Positions 20,305 to 30,511 of a stretch of 64,000 bases of DNA are shown here, in pieces; position 1 is the first letter of the stretch; the number at the start of each line of letters is the position of its first letter. Under the pieces are notes generated by a model. That model worked only from the letters and a program-made list of their open reading frames with translations, was not told the origin of the DNA and did no database searches. This DNA is from Pythium myriotylum (Eukaryota > Oomycota > Peronosporomycetes > Pythiales > Pythiaceae). A program made the translations under genes and the position numbers. The DNA lies in assembly GCA_023091665.1 (NCBI GenBank), contig JALJCQ010000018.1:310001-374000 (forward strand), written 5' to 3'.

Positions 20305-22352
20305 TCAGCACTCCACTTCGCTCCACTCTACGTGCTTCACATGGCGATCGTACGTGAAGTTGACTAGGCCAATCTCGATCCAGTGCGAGACCGAACCCAC
20401 GCGCTCGACGACTCGCCTGCAGTAGAACGCGTCACCTCTCGTGGACTCGACCACGCCACGCGCTACTCTCAATCGGACGCACAACTGAGATCGAGCCTCT
20501 GAAGCTCGAAGGAGCCACTGCCAGCGATACGCAGCAGCGTTCGGCTCACCCAACTGATCGCGCCAACGACTCGTAGGCCACGAAAAACACGTGATCTCCG
20601 CGTAGAAATCGCCATCATCGTTGCTATTAATCCTTCCAATGTAGTCGCCGAAAGACTGCCCGCCGAGAATTGCGCCAGCACTCATGGTCGACTCGCCGTG
20701 CGGAAGAGCGTTGCAGTACCGATATTCTCCGTCCAATACGAATCGTGAGCAGCGTTGACTGGGCGAGATGAGTGACGAAATTGTGAGTGATAAGTCCGTC
20801 CGGTTGAATCGCAGTCGAATGGAACCAAGTTGCTGCAAGAACACCAGTGCGCTTGTGACAGGAAGGCTGTCTAAGTTGCGAATGGGTCCGTGATCCAGGT
20901 TCCGAGTTGTTCCTGCTCGCACAATTTCCACGGCATCTGGTTGGCAGGTCCAGTCGCCACAAATCTCCGAAGCCTGCTCGTTGAAAGTGCGACTGGCGAG
21001 GTGTCGACATTGGCTGACTGCATCGATTTGGACGCGCGCGATAAAATTCTCCCAGTCGAACGGATGCGACAGGTTGTGTGGACCGTTTTGTACAGGGAGC
21101 ACGGTTCTTGCGAGCGACAATATTGCGGCAAATGGCATGGAATACTTCCTTAGAAATTGCTCCATGAAGTTCTCAAGGCGACACATCCACCGTTCGTACC
21201 AATCGCGAAGCGCCGACACGTCTAATATTCGTGAAGCGGCCTTCGAGGTGTGGTGAGCGAGTGCAGCGTCTACATTCGGGTCGGTCATGAGCCAGAAGAC
21301 GAGGTTCGTTGCGATTGCCGATGTGCCTTCTCGAATGACGACGGAAGGCTGTCCCGGACGGTAACTACTCCAGACTGGCAGAAGGTTCTTGAATTTTCCA
21401 AGTGGCAACGTGTGAATACTGGCGCACACGATCCCGATGGCGTCACACAACGGGGTCTCAATGAGTGCAGTCGGACTCGCGAAAGAGGCCTTTGGGATCT
21501 CCATCGGTCTGACAACGGCGGGGACACTATCTGCTTCGTCGCCCACGACTTTATTGAGCAGCGCCAACTCCAAGGCGGTGAGCTGACGTGTGAGAGACCT
21601 CGGTCTCTCATCTTTGGTATTGGTTCCCAAGCAACGACGAAAGGACGTGATCGTAAATGATGTCGACTCGGTACGCGCGACGACTCGATACATGTCGCCG
21701 ACTTCAACGACGGCGATGGCCTCCAACTTGTGCAATGTGTACCGTTGCGCATTGGTCTTGCCGCTGCACCACGCGTAATACCACCGACGGCTCGGGTTGA
21801 CTTCGAAGATCCACACAGAATCATCGCGCGTGACCAACTGACTTGGGATCCATTCGCCGTTCGTGTTGTCGTTCGACTGGATCGACGAGAGGACCGCGTC
21901 GATCTGGACAGTGTGTCCAACTGTGTTTTCGTAGCTGTCATTCACGCAGAACCTCACAAAGACTCGAATTTGGCTCGGGGACGAGTAAGATCTGCCGACG
22001 ACGGGCACTTGGACGTGGAGCGTGAGCGACGAGCCGCAGTAGCTGCGCGACACATGGCGGGGACAGCAGTGAGGGAAGCAACGTAGTATCTGAGACCACC
22101 CCACAACCCAATACAAAGTCAGTGGAGGTGCAATGAGCAACACTAGTGGTCGACAGAGCACAGAACCTTTGTGCTGTTGATTCGGTTGGCGCGCTGGTAG
22201 TGTGGCTCGAAGAGCTGCTGATGTAGACAGCCGGGGGAATTCACGAAGGCGCACGTATAGGATCCAGCGATTAGCTCGGGGTAACGTCGCCCATCGTGCA
22301 GTGGGGCTGGTTCCGCCAGAGTGGCGGCTGACGACCCCATGGCAGTCTGCAT
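20305..22352 (-). CDS. Cys/His-rich 'NALPHGEST' family protein, copy 1 (two exons)
   Basis: A family I do not recognise. Two exons, 22352-22167 and 22089-20305, are joined in frame across a 77-base GT-AG intron (22090-22166), giving 656 residues. The splice is supported by the intronless paralogues, which read HGTKILRCF or RGTKILRCF where this gene has STK|ILRCF. An N-terminal Cys/His block (CAF...C.H...LF, then RCFPHCCPRHVSRSYCG) could bind zinc. A middle block FEVNPSRRWYYAW and a C-terminal block NALPHGESTM...FGDYI are shared by all three copies. No signal peptide or membrane segment; probably intracellular. The first ATG of exon 1 that leads into the conserved part (22352) was used. It is the most divergent copy. 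Confidence 0.75.
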
Positions 22353-24129
22353 GGCGCGACGAAGAAATGATTGAAATGAAATGAACAAAACACTTCTGGT
22401 GAGGCCTCTGGCCGTTGACGGCTCACATTCGCACGCGTCCATTGACGGCAACAAACTGAATCCGCAGGCTCGTACCTGCAACAAATGCGATACCTTTGAT
22501 ATCGAATCCCCCTACTCTTGCGTCCTGCCATCAATGACCTGTGGAAGTAAGAGTATCTGCAGAACATGATCCGGCCTCGCTGGTGTCGAGTCTCGCATGA
22601 AGCAGCTCAGACAGTTGCAAAAAGTGGAAGGATCCGTTTGCTTCACGTAACGTCAAGGGCTTGGGTACCTGTGCGCAGACGAGTCGCATCGTTGTGTGCG
22701 ATCTCAACTGGTCGGCTCCTCACGAACCAATAGACTCCTCGCGTTCCTCCGCGCAAAACAGCAGATGAAAAGAACGAAGCCCACGTTCGCATGCTTGCGA
22801 TTGCGTCGAAGAGACACGCCGCGGCTCTTTGGAACCAACAAGGAATTGTTGGCAGCGGATTCACAGGCTCTAGCGCGAGATACGAACACAACAGTCGAGC
22901 CCAGAGCTGGATTGTGACCAGCATTTGGGCGAAAACTCCATCGCCTTTGTCTCCAGCGGTGGATAGATTTGTCGATGTTTCTGGTTTCGTGAATACAGCG
23001 TGCCAAGCGGATATTGAAAAGTCACGTTCTGGCCTTCTGGAAACCGACAAATCCAGCTGGATGCAATTGCTTAAAAGTTGCTTTTTGAAAGCTTTTTCAC
23101 GCAGCGAACAGTTCACTACAGTACACTAAGAGTACTGTACGTATTGTACCTTCGTGTTGACGACAGCGCGTTGGCATGTTAGGATTGGTCAGTAAAGCAC
23201 ACCGGTAAGCGATAACAGTGTCGCTTCACTCAAGAATATTGTCGACCTTGAGCGCAAGATGCTCGCTGTGTTCATCGGTTGCCATCTAGAATTGGCAAAA
23301 ACCAACGAGCAGTTCGCCATGAACCGATTTGGGGATTCTAGAGTGAGCAAATGGGATTGGTCATAAATATAGTTCGGTATAGAGGCAAATCCACAATTGG
23401 TTCAAAATTCGGTAATTGGTATTTATGAAAACTTATTGTAAATTGCCGCCACAAAATTTCTCGAATGATGACTTGAAGTTTCGGGAAACCACTTCCCACG
23501 ATTGATTGATCTTGACTGCGACGGCGTGTCGTCCATGAAGCAAACAAGGGTGATCGATGTCAATCCTATTCTATTAAAGAGACGACACTGAACGTTCTGT
23601 GGGTTTGGTTTTGGCAAAATTCCCCGTGTGTCAAGACAAGAAACCTAGAAAGGTGGGCCAAACTCCCCATCAATGCCGTAAGAACTGCATAAAACGTCTC
23701 CATGGTTTCTTTCCATGCGCTCGTCTCGATGATTGGCATTTTTTTGCTTCCTGCGAGTGGCCTATCTTTGCGACGACTCCAGCATGAGGTCACGGAGTAA
23801 CCTGAATCGTTCTTTCTGTATTACCAATAGCGTCCTCCTTCCTAATAGGCCTTTGTCAAACCTGGGGGTGAGGATGGCCAAGTCCGTAGGTGAATCAGTA
23901 GGTAGCTGATGGCGGAGGAATGTGGCTTTAAAGTAACCTCGTTGAGGGCGTAGTCAGCGCGGTGGCCAAAACCTTGCTAGCATTGCCATTGACTGGGCGA
24001 GGTACAATCATGAGAGAAATCCAATAAGTCAAGTAATTGATATGCCATGGATTGACTCACCTGGCTGTTACATCCATGTACCCACGGTCATTAGTGAGCA
24101 GTTAAACGACTCACACAGACTCCTGGGGG
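22353..24129. other. Intergenic
   Basis: No supported gene. A minus-strand open frame at 22643-23116 (157 codons, no early ATG) is moderately hydrophobic but unrecognised. A palindromic TACAGTAC...GTACTGTA cluster lies near 23116-23142. Confidence 0.4.
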
Positions 24130-24134
24130 TGAGA

Positions 24135-24544
24135 TGTCACAGAAGCGGGGCGACACTGAGCGGGGAAGACCGAAGCCGAGGCTAGTTGGGGCGAAGAAGG
24201 CTAGACTTGATTGCTCGATGGCAAGTTGTGGAGTGATATTGAATGGGCCCGGGATTCAAACCTCCCAAGCCTTACTGTCTGAGCCACCCATATGGTTTAC
24301 GTCGTCTCTCCTAACTAATCTTGAATAAACTATACTGGATCTTTGGTCTAGACTCCGTGTACGAGTCAGGACACGAGATGTTCTTAGCCAAACTTATCCT
24401 ACTGTTTGTATGGGATTACTGAGGTCATCCCTCCGTGTTATAGTTGGGGCTCCGGACAAGAGCAGTCTTGTCCGGCTATGCTGGATTTATCTCGCGCTCA
24501 GTATAGTGTAGAGAGGCAGAGTCTATTGTAAGGACTCTGTCACA
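24135..24544 (-). repeat. 3' LTR of the Gypsy element
   Basis: 410 bp, same sequence as 30097-30506 as far as compared by eye. A perfect 10-bp-stem hairpin (CCGGACAAGA/TCTTGTCCGG) is at 24452-24475. A tRNA-like box B (GGTTTGAATCC) and box A-like TGGCTCAGACAG stretch lie on the element's strand at 24251-24290. The gag-pol stop codon lies inside this LTR. Confidence 0.96.
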
Positions 24545-27500
24545 TGACCTCCCTTCGAGAGAAGACTTCCCTTCTTGTTCCTCCAGTACTCGGCGATCAG
24601 CCCTGGAATTTGCTTCAAGTTCTCAATGGGTTCCCAAGTGGCTTGTCTCACGGTTTCTCCAAGCCAATGGATCTTGTACTGCTGTTTACCTTGACGTCTG
24701 CGGTCTCCAATGACTGCTTGGACCAGTTGTCCTTCTGTTCCGTCTGCAAGTAAAACCTTAGCAGCTTGCTGATGTCGCCTGTCGTCCTTCTGATACAGCT
24801 TCAACCGTGAAGTGTGAAATACAGGATGGATTCGAAGATCCTTCGACATAGCGATCTCGTATGAATCATGGTGGACTTTCTTCACGATGGGGTAGGGTCC
24901 AACGAATCTTGGTGCCAACTTGCTTGTCGATGCGAAGCCCTTGTGGCGGATGTCCAGATTCTTACCGTCAAGCAATACGAGTTGACCGATCTCAAACTCT
25001 TGGTGCTTGCGGTTCCTGTCGTAGTACGACTTCATACGTTCTTGCGCTTCACTCATAGCGTCTTGTGCTTTCCGAAGAAAGACTTCTTGTTGCAAGAGAA
25101 ACTCTTTTGCTGTCTTGCTCAACTTAGTGAACTCTGGATCAGCTGCAACATCATCCGGCATGTATGGAACATAGCCAAGATCAGCTTCGAAAGGTGACAT
25201 ACCGATCGAAGAATGCACTCTGCGGTTATACGCAAACTCTGCTAAGTGCAAATATTCACTCCAGTCATTCTGTGCTGGATTCACAACTCCTCGGAGATAA
25301 TCCTCGACGAAACGATTCGTCCGTTCTGTCTGTCCATCTGTTTGGGGACGGAACGCTGATGAGAGATTGTGCTGAGACTTCAGGATCGATGCCACTGAGG
25401 TCCAAAACTTGGATGTGAACTTAGAGTCACGATCCGACACAATGGTCTTGGGGATACCATGATCTTTCACGTAGTGCTTCATGAAAAGACTCGCGGTGCC
25501 CTCCGCTGATGCAGTCGTCTTAGTTGCGATGAACTTGGCACGTTTCGTCAGACGATCGACAATTACCATGATTGCATCATCATCTTCCTTGGTCTTTGGT
25601 AAGGATACCAGAAAGTCCATGGAAATCTCAACCCATCTTCCCGATGGAATACTGAGTGGATTGAGGAGACCTGGCGGTTTAAATTGCCTGGCTTTGTTAC
25701 GCTGACACATCTCACAAGTGTTCACGTAACGCTGGATGTACTTGGTCATGCGCGGCCAATAGTACTTCTTCTGGACTGCAAGATACGTCTTGTAGTAACC
25801 AGGATGACCAGCGGTCAAAACATCGTGATTCTCATAGATTACACGATTCTTCAGATCTTCGTTGTCAGGAATCACAAGTCTGGGATGTTCGTCCTCCATT
25901 GTTTGATAGTAAAGGAGTCCGTCGACGACCGAGTGCTTTGGTACTTGCACACCATCAGCCATCTTTTCCAGAATGTCTCGTGTTCGTTGATCTGACTTGT
26001 ACAGCTTCTTCACCGACTCTTTGACTGAGACGGGGCTCGCTTCAATAGTTGCTACAATCTCGCGGCTTGCTGCTGCATCAAGAAGATCTTGTAGACTAAC
26101 TTGAGCAGCCTTGTGCTCAAAGCCCGGGTTCCGGGATAACGCGTCAGCGACGTGATTCGTGTGTCCTGGAATCCACTTGAACTGAGGGTGAAACTCAGCA
26201 AGTTCGTTGAACCAACGTGCAACTCTTCTGTTCGTTGTCTTCTGTGTCAAGATCGTCTCTATACTCTTGTGATCCGTTTCCACAACAAATGGATGATCGA
26301 GAAGGTACACACGCCACACCTTTAGCGCGTGCATGATCGCGAGAAGTTCTTGTTCACGAACAGGGTAGTTGAGTTCAGCAGACTTCATTTTTCGTCCTGT
26401 GTATGCGATGGGATACTCTAGCTCTCCCTCCTTTTGAAACAAGACTCCCCCAATGGCGAAGTTGGACGCATCCATCCGGATTCCGAAAAGCTTCGAGAAG
26501 TCCGGTAGTTTCAAAACAGGTGGTGAAGACAGGCGCTGCTTGAGTTGCTCGAAGCACGCCAGTTGATGGTCAGAGAGTTGGATTGCCTCACTGGATTTCT
26601 TCCCCTTGATACACTCATGAAGTGGACCCGCAAACTGTGCAAAGTCCGGGCAGAAACGAGAGACGTACACAGTAGTACCTAGAAAGCTCTCCATCTGCTT
26701 CTTCGTCTTTGGAACGGGCCAGTCCTTGATGATCTTGATCTTGTCCGGGTCCATACGCACACCGTTGCGACCGACAAAGTCACCGAGACAAGGAATCTCA
26801 GGAACACAGAACTGACACTTCGACAGTTTGATGTACAGCTGTTGATCTTCACATCGTTGAAGAACACGATCGAGAGCCTCGAGGTGCTCGTTGATGTCCG
26901 TGCTTTTCGTGAAGACATAGATGTCGTCGAAGTAGATGCGCATGCAATCGCGCAAGTCGCTGAAGACACGTTGAAGAAGACGGTTGAAGGTGCCTGGACT
27001 CCCGCTGAGTCCCATTGGAGTTACCAAATACTCAAACAACCCATCAGGCGTTGAAAACGCCGTGAATGGTATATCTTGTTCTCTGAGTTTTACCTGGTAG
27101 TAACCCCACAGCAAATCCATGCACGAAAACCAGTAACTACCAGTCATGGCGTCAAAGGTATCTTCTTTGCGTGGCATTGGAATAGCAGGCAACACTGTGT
27201 TGTGGTTCAACAGACGAAAGTCGTGGACTATTCGCCAACCAACAGGCTTCTTCACACAAAAGGTTGGTGCCGAGAAAGGAGATGTACTTGGTCTAATGAT
27301 ATTGGCTTTGACCATTTCCTTCGTCCATTCTTGAATCACCTTGCGTTGCTCAGGGCTCTGGCGCCACTGAGGAACGTGAATAGGTTTCGTACCGGGCTTG
27401 AGTTCGATGACATGTTCAATACCCTCCCGAACAGGCGGAACAGTGTTCGGTAGTTCAGTTCGAAACACTGTATCACGACGCTTCCACAGCACATCATATG

Positions 27501-29256
27501 CTGGGTTATCCTTCAAAGCGTCCCACCCTTGCTGCATATACCTAGCAGCCTTTTCCGAGTCGTGTGGATTCACCATAAACACGCACTCGACATCTCCCTT
27601 GCGCAACTCTTTGGCAAGTTTCTTCATGGAGATGAACTTGGTCTGACCGAATTCTCCATTGTGACCGTGTTGACGATAAAAGTTGAAGATCTCACGGGTC
27701 TGAGTCTGTCTCGCTCGACGGCGATTCGCAACAAAGCGAGCAGGGCGCACCGTTGGTGTACGAAGACGTAGTGGTGGGTCTGGCGCAGCTTGAGTGCGAG
27801 GCGACAGTTGGAGAGTTTTCCAGTCAATCTCGGGGTTTTGCTCACGGAGCCAAATCATACCGAGAATCACGTCTTTGTCCTCAGGGATCGGCATGACCTG
27901 GAACTTAGACTTCATGGCAGGGAAACCAGGAACCTCAAGATTCATTTCAGCAGTGCGACGGGGTCGATGCACCTTCTGACCAAATCCAAGATCAACTTCC
28001 ATGGTGTCTTGTTTGTCTTCGTGCACTTTGAGGTTCAATGATTGTGCCAAATCTTCCGAGATGCCGTTTAGACTACAACCATTATCAATGAAGATAGATA
28101 CATTCTTCTTCTTTTCCGGCTTGTCATACGCGAGTGCTTGTACTTCAAGAATCGCATAGAAGGCGCCACTGATGTAGTTGTTGGCTTCCTTCTTCTTGTC
28201 GGGACATTCAGGAGAAATGTGGCCCTTTTTCTTGCAAGCGTGACATGTTGCATTCTTCTTCCAGTCATCACCCTTCTTGTCGTCTTGGGACTTATGACTT
28301 TTCTTGCCTTTCTTCGACTTGGTCATGACTGCGGCCGTGTCGTGATCCGGCTTGGAAGACTTCTGCCCTTGTAGTCTGGCAGATTTCCCGGAATAGTGTG
28401 CGAACTCGAAGTTCGTGGCAATCTCGATCGTATCATCGAGATTCTTTGGACTTTCCTCCTTGATCTTGGCGCACGTCTCTGCGCGTAGACCGTTCTGGAA
28501 GTAAAAGCGCTGATCAAGATCCTCGATCCGCTGTTGCGCTTGCGAAAGCAAGTCCTGGAACTTCGTCACGTAATCGTGAATCGAAGCAGTTTGCTTGAGT
28601 TCAAACATTCGCTCACGGAGGTTGTACTCGAAATCAACAGGCTTGAAGCGCTTACGCAGCTTCTCCTTGAAACGTTCCCACGTCTTGTTTACGCCGTCTC
28701 GCGCGCATTCTGCGGTAAAAGTCGTCCGTACCCAATTCTGTACAGACTTGCCGAGGTTTCCTGTAATCTCTTCAACGAATGCAGAAGAGTCGGCTTCCAT
28801 TATCGCGCGCTTGAACGCATAGTAATCCTCCGTGTTGAATATCCATAATTCGACGTCTTCATTCTGCTTGCCTTCATACCCTGGCGGTTCCTTCTTGCGC
28901 GATGGCCCTTGAAGGTTCAGCATCTGCATGAACTGTGCTTGCGACTGTTGCATAAACGCTTGCATACTTGCTTGCGATTGCACATTGTTCTGCTGCATCA
29001 TCATCATAAACTGGTAGAAGAGAGCCGGGTCCATGGACGGGGCAGCAGCTGGTTGCGCAGCTGCGGCTGGTGCGGCCTGCGGTGGCACAGCCTGAGGTAC
29101 TTCTGGCTGATCCATCTCTTCTTGTGCAGCGGCCGGGCGTGGGCGTGATGCAGAACGTGCACGCTCAACGTCTGGAGTGTCGTTCGATCGACTTTGTTGA
29201 CGGGGACGTAAGTTCGGTGACTCACGCTCAACTTCTCGGGATCGACGTCCGGACAT
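24523..29256 (-). CDS. Gag-Pol polyprotein, chromodomain Gypsy
   Basis: One uninterrupted 1577-residue frame. Order: Gln/Pro/Ala-rich N-terminus with a QQ/MMQ stretch (80-112); retrotransposon gag domain (about 140-290); CCHC zinc knuckle (C338-C351); aspartic protease with D391 in an unusual IDNGCSLN context; reverse transcriptase (about 630-810, YFDD at 775-778); RNase H (D929, E970, D995, D1038); integrase with HHCC (H1144, H1151, C1181, C1184) and D1214, D1275, E1311; and a C-terminal chromodomain (about 1510-1560, YKIHWLG...ATWEP). The chromodomain places it among the chromoviruses, whose integrase is thought to be guided by chromatin marks. Gag and pol are fused with no frameshift or stop. 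The last codons and TAG (24523-24525) lie 20-22 bases inside the LTR. Confidence 0.97.
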   Translation of the reverse strand: MSGRRSREVERESPNLRPRQQSRSNDTPDVERARSASRPRPAAAQEEMDQPEVPQAVPPQAAPAAAAQPAAAPSMDPALFYQFMMMMQQNNVQSQASMQAFMQQSQAQFMQMLNLQGPSRKKEPPGYEGKQNEDVELWIFNTEDYYAFKRAIMEADSSAFVEEITGNLGKSVQNWVRTTFTAECARDGVNKTWERFKEKLRKRFKPVDFEYNLRERMFELKQTASIHDYVTKFQDLLSQAQQRIEDLDQRFYFQNGLRAETCAKIKEESPKNLDDTIEIATNFEFAHYSGKSARLQGQKSSKPDHDTAAVMTKSKKGKKSHKSQDDKKGDDWKKNATCHACKKKGHISPECPDKKKEANNYISGAFYAILEVQALAYDKPEKKKNVSIFIDNGCSLNGISEDLAQSLNLKVHEDKQDTMEVDLGFGQKVHRPRRTAEMNLEVPGFPAMKSKFQVMPIPEDKDVILGMIWLREQNPEIDWKTLQLSPRTQAAPDPPLRLRTPTVRPARFVANRRRARQTQTREIFNFYRQHGHNGEFGQTKFISMKKLAKELRKGDVECVFMVNPHDSEKAARYMQQGWDALKDNPAYDVLWKRRDTVFRTELPNTVPPVREGIEHVIELKPGTKPIHVPQWRQSPEQRKVIQEWTKEMVKANIIRPSTSPFSAPTFCVKKPVGWRIVHDFRLLNHNTVLPAIPMPRKEDTFDAMTGSYWFSCMDLLWGYYQVKLREQDIPFTAFSTPDGLFEYLVTPMGLSGSPGTFNRLLQRVFSDLRDCMRIYFDDIYVFTKSTDINEHLEALDRVLQRCEDQQLYIKLSKCQFCVPEIPCLGDFVGRNGVRMDPDKIKIIKDWPVPKTKKQMESFLGTTVYVSRFCPDFAQFAGPLHECIKGKKSSEAIQLSDHQLACFEQLKQRLSSPPVLKLPDFSKLFGIRMDASNFAIGGVLFQKEGELEYPIAYTGRKMKSAELNYPVREQELLAIMHALKVWRVYLLDHPFVVETDHKSIETILTQKTTNRRVARWFNELAEFHPQFKWIPGHTNHVADALSRNPGFEHKAAQVSLQDLLDAAASREIVATIEASPVSVKESVKKLYKSDQRTRDILEKMADGVQVPKHSVVDGLLYYQTMEDEHPRLVIPDNEDLKNRVIYENHDVLTAGHPGYYKTYLAVQKKYYWPRMTKYIQRYVNTCEMCQRNKARQFKPPGLLNPLSIPSGRWVEISMDFLVSLPKTKEDDDAIMVIVDRLTKRAKFIATKTTASAEGTASLFMKHYVKDHGIPKTIVSDRDSKFTSKFWTSVASILKSQHNLSSAFRPQTDGQTERTNRFVEDYLRGVVNPAQNDWSEYLHLAEFAYNRRVHSSIGMSPFEADLGYVPYMPDDVAADPEFTKLSKTAKEFLLQQEVFLRKAQDAMSEAQERMKSYYDRNRKHQEFEIGQLVLLDGKNLDIRHKGFASTSKLAPRFVGPYPIVKKVHHDSYEIAMSKDLRIHPVFHTSRLKLYQKDDRRHQQAAKVLLADGTEGQLVQAVIGDRRRQGKQQYKIHWLGETVRQATWEPIENLKQIPGLIAEYWRNKKGSLLSKGGHVTESLQ
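24545..24557 (-). other. Polypurine tract
   Basis: On the minus strand CGAAGGGAGGTCA abuts the 3' LTR, the expected site for plus-strand DNA priming. Confidence 0.75.
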
Positions 29257-29381
29257 GAGAAGTTGGACTCCACTTGCGTGTTCACTTGCTTACTTCTGAC
29301 TTGATTCTACTCTACTTTAACTAACCTAAAATGAAGGCTAAAGTTGAAGAAAACTAAATTTTGAAAAACCTAAACTATAAT

Positions 29382-29696
29382 CTAGTTCTTGGTCTTCTTC
29401 TTCTTCTTGTTCTTGTTGAAGAGGTGAATGGAGTGATCGAAAGTGCTTGAAACGACCGTTTGCGTCTTGTCGATGTGGTGCAAGAGCAAGTTCGTGGTCG
29501 ACTGCAACAGGTTCCGAGTCTCGTGATCGAACGAGTCAGGGATCTCGTCACGAATTAACTTCACGAGTTTCTGTTGCTTAACCGTCGTGAGCCAAAGGTC
29601 GTGACGGAGCTTATCAAGCTTTTCGAAGTTCTGAGTCAAGCACTCAGTATCGTATTGGAAAGGGTTCTCGGGTTCACGAGTTTTCCGCTTCCCCAT
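29382..29696 (-). CDS. Accessory ORF upstream of gag in the Gypsy element
   Basis: 104 codons from the ATG at 29696, lying between the 5' LTR and gag in the same orientation as the element. The sequence is charged and probably helical (FEKLDKLRHDLWLTTVKQQKLVKLIRDEI), with leucine spacing that would suit a coiled coil, and ends in a lysine-rich tail (NKNKKKKKTKN) that could bind nucleic acid or act as a nuclear signal. No family recognised. About 125 bases separate its stop from the gag ATG. It could be an independent small protein or a chance ORF in the leader; codon content and the clean ATG favour the first. Confidence 0.5.
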   Translation of the reverse strand: MGKRKTREPENPFQYDTECLTQNFEKLDKLRHDLWLTTVKQQKLVKLIRDEIPDSFDHETRNLLQSTTNLLLHHIDKTQTVVSSTFDHSIHLFNKNKKKKKTKN

Positions 29697-30080
29697 CAAG
29701 TGTTGCAACACTATCACAGTTCTATAGCAACGGATGTGGATCTAACGATCGTTAGAGGGCAGCTAAAGGAGAGTTATTCTCTGTGTTTTCGATGGCGGGA
29801 TAAGTGCTCTGATGAGGCACGTAAGGCCGCGGACCCACCGAAAGAGTCTCCAATGTGTGTGCCACACAACGACGTAACCACACCAACCAGCTACGGAACG
29901 TAACAGATTGTGCGCGACGAGATGTTGGTAACCGCCCTCGTCAGATGACGACTTTGGTTGGTTTGGCCTAGCCTGGGTAGCCTGGCTTAGCACGAGTTGG
30001 CTTGGTCTAGTCTTCCGGATGCTAATGGAGCTTCCCACTATGTGGCCACTCCAGCAAACCGAGCTTGGCGAGGAAGGGGA

Positions 30081-30096
30081 CCAACAAGTGCTACCA
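30081..30096 (-). other. Primer-binding site
   Basis: Directly after the 5' LTR the minus strand reads TGGTAGCACTTGTTGG, complementary to the CCA end of a tRNA. It differs from the TGGTATCAGAGC typical of initiator-methionine priming, so another tRNA is probably used. I could not name it. Confidence 0.7.
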
Positions 30097-30506
30097 TGTC
30101 ACAGAAGCGGGGCGACACTGAGCGGGGAAGACCGAAGCCGAGGCTAGTTGGGGCGAAGAAGGCTAGACTTGATTGCTCGATGGCAAGTTGTGGAGTGATA
30201 TTGAATGGGCCCGGGATTCAAACCTCCCAAGCCTTACTGTCTGAGCCACCCATATGGTTTACGTCGTCTCTCCTAACTAATCTTGAATAAACTATACTGG
30301 ATCTTTGGTCTAGACTCCGTGTACGAGTCAGGACACGAGATGTTCTTAGCCAAACTTATCCTACTGTTTGTATGGGATTACTGAGGTCATCCCTCCGTGT
30401 TATAGTTGGGGCTCCGGACAAGAGCAGTCTTGTCCGGCTATGCTGGATTTATCTCGCGCTCAGTATAGTGTAGAGAGGCAGAGTCTATTGTAAGGACTCT
30501 GTCACA
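30097..30506 (-). repeat. 5' LTR of the Gypsy element
   Basis: 410 bp, TG...CA bounded, matching the 3' LTR throughout by eye, followed directly by the second TGAGA duplication. The hairpin copy is at 30414-30437. Confidence 0.96.
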
Positions 30507-30511
30507 TGAGA

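Larger units (their letters stand above)
24130..30511 (-). mobile_element. Complete Ty3/Gypsy chromovirus LTR retrotransposon
   Basis: A full element of about 6.4 kb on the minus strand. TSD TGAGA stands on both sides (24130-24134 and 30507-30511). Two 410-bp LTRs beginning TG and ending CA look identical by eye. A TGG-starting primer-binding site touches the 5' LTR, a purine tract touches the 3' LTR, and one long gag-pol frame encodes a C-terminal chromodomain. An extra small ORF lies between the 5' LTR and gag. Everything needed for autonomous movement appears intact, so insertion was recent. It lies within the tandem array of Cys/His family genes, between copies 1 and 2. Confidence 0.97.

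Noticed and set aside
22643..23116. Hydrophobic minus-strand ORF as a membrane protein
   Set aside because: Starts without an early ATG, and its hydrophobic runs are irregular. Not enough support.
24452..24475. LTR hairpin as a bacterial-type terminator or CRISPR unit
   Set aside because: It is a eukaryotic LTR; the stem occurs once per LTR with no spacer series.
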